DNA of 5,076 nucleotides from Geodermatophilaceae bacterium. Lineage in GTDB: Bacteria > Actinomycetota > Actinomycetes > Mycobacteriales > Geodermatophilaceae. Below, piece by piece: positions 4,983 through 5,076 of the stretch. The position numbers and the translations under genes were made by a program. Numbering within the stretch: position 1 is the first letter of the stretch; each line of letters begins with the position of its first letter. The notes under the pieces are model-generated. The model was not told the DNA's origin, ran no database searches, and was given only the letters and a program-made list of their open reading frames with translations. The stretch spans positions 1 through 5,076 of the forward strand of contig JACCUF010000331.1 of the NCBI GenBank assembly GCA_013811975.1. Direction: 5' to 3'.

Positions 4983-5076
4983 GTGAACCACGGCTACACG
5001 AACCAGACAGAACGTCACGGGAACGTTGTTCGCAAGGCGTACGACGGACCCGATGCGGCTGAGCGTGCCGAGGCCG
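4983..5076 (+). CDS. APH-family phosphotransferase, N-terminal part (runs off window)
   Basis: The GTG at 4983 opens a frame that continues to the window edge for 31 complete codons: MNHGYTNQT, then GNVVRKAYDGPDAAERAEA. The pattern NHGYTN followed by V-V-x-K-x-Y-x-G-P-D-A-A-x-R-A is a typical N-terminus of actinobacterial APH-fold kinases: a glycine-containing loop for the nucleotide, then the lysine strand (K18). Catalytic motifs lie beyond the window, so substrate and integrity are unknown. No Shine-Dalgarno is visible; GATGCT (4971-4976), a -10-like hexamer, ends 6 nt before the GTG, so it may be leaderless. It begins 64 nt after the integrase fragment and is not closely related at its N-terminus to the other phosphotransferase in this window. 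Confidence 0.68.
   Translation, partial: MNHGYTNQTERHGNVVRKAYDGPDAAERAEA

Overview
The window is GC-rich with strong G/C bias at third codon positions. It carries families typical of high-GC Gram-positive bacteria: a HIT protein, a short lipoprotein, a Nudix hydrolase, APH-fold kinases, AAC(2')-type GNAT and an ECF sigma fragment. I read it as chromosomal DNA of a Streptomyces-like actinomycete. Genus is inference; no rRNA or other marker gene is present.

Layout. Left third (1-1489, + strand): a HIT-family protein, a small lipoprotein with a clear lipobox, and an ADP-ribose-pyrophosphatase-like Nudix gene broken by one missing base near 1164. A perfect 9-bp hairpin covers the Nudix stop codon. 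From 1501 to 1699 on the - strand lies a decayed N-terminus of an ECF sigma factor, also frameshifted. Positions 1700-1841 hold no recognisable gene. Middle (1842-3692, - strand): an APH-fold phosphotransferase-like gene, preceded in its own direction by an alpha/beta hydrolase of the proline-iminopeptidase type, which is broken by one missing base near 3373. A perfect 10-bp inverted repeat lies between them. Right third (3848-5076, + strand): an intact aminoglycoside 2'-N-acetyltransferase-like gene, divergent from the hydrolase across a spacer with two nested perfect inverted repeats. It is followed at once by a 10-bp terminator-like stem, a possible - strand gene remnant, the C-terminal tail of a tyrosine recombinase, and the first 31 codons of a second APH-like gene that runs off the window.

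Two themes stand out. First, several genes lack a Shine-Dalgarno but have a -10-like hexamer (xANNNT) 6 or 7 nt before the start codon, which suggests leaderless transcription; the lipoprotein and hydrolase instead have purine-rich ribosome sites. Second, three intervals show clean single-base frame breaks, and two more look like gene fragments. Either this is a decaying, integrase-scarred accessory region or the assembly has indel errors. The intact AAC(2')-like gene sits between two APH-like genes, so the segment resembles an aminoglycoside-modification neighbourhood, although APH-fold and GNAT proteins often have other substrates. I found no CRISPR array, no RNA gene and no clearly new multi-gene system.
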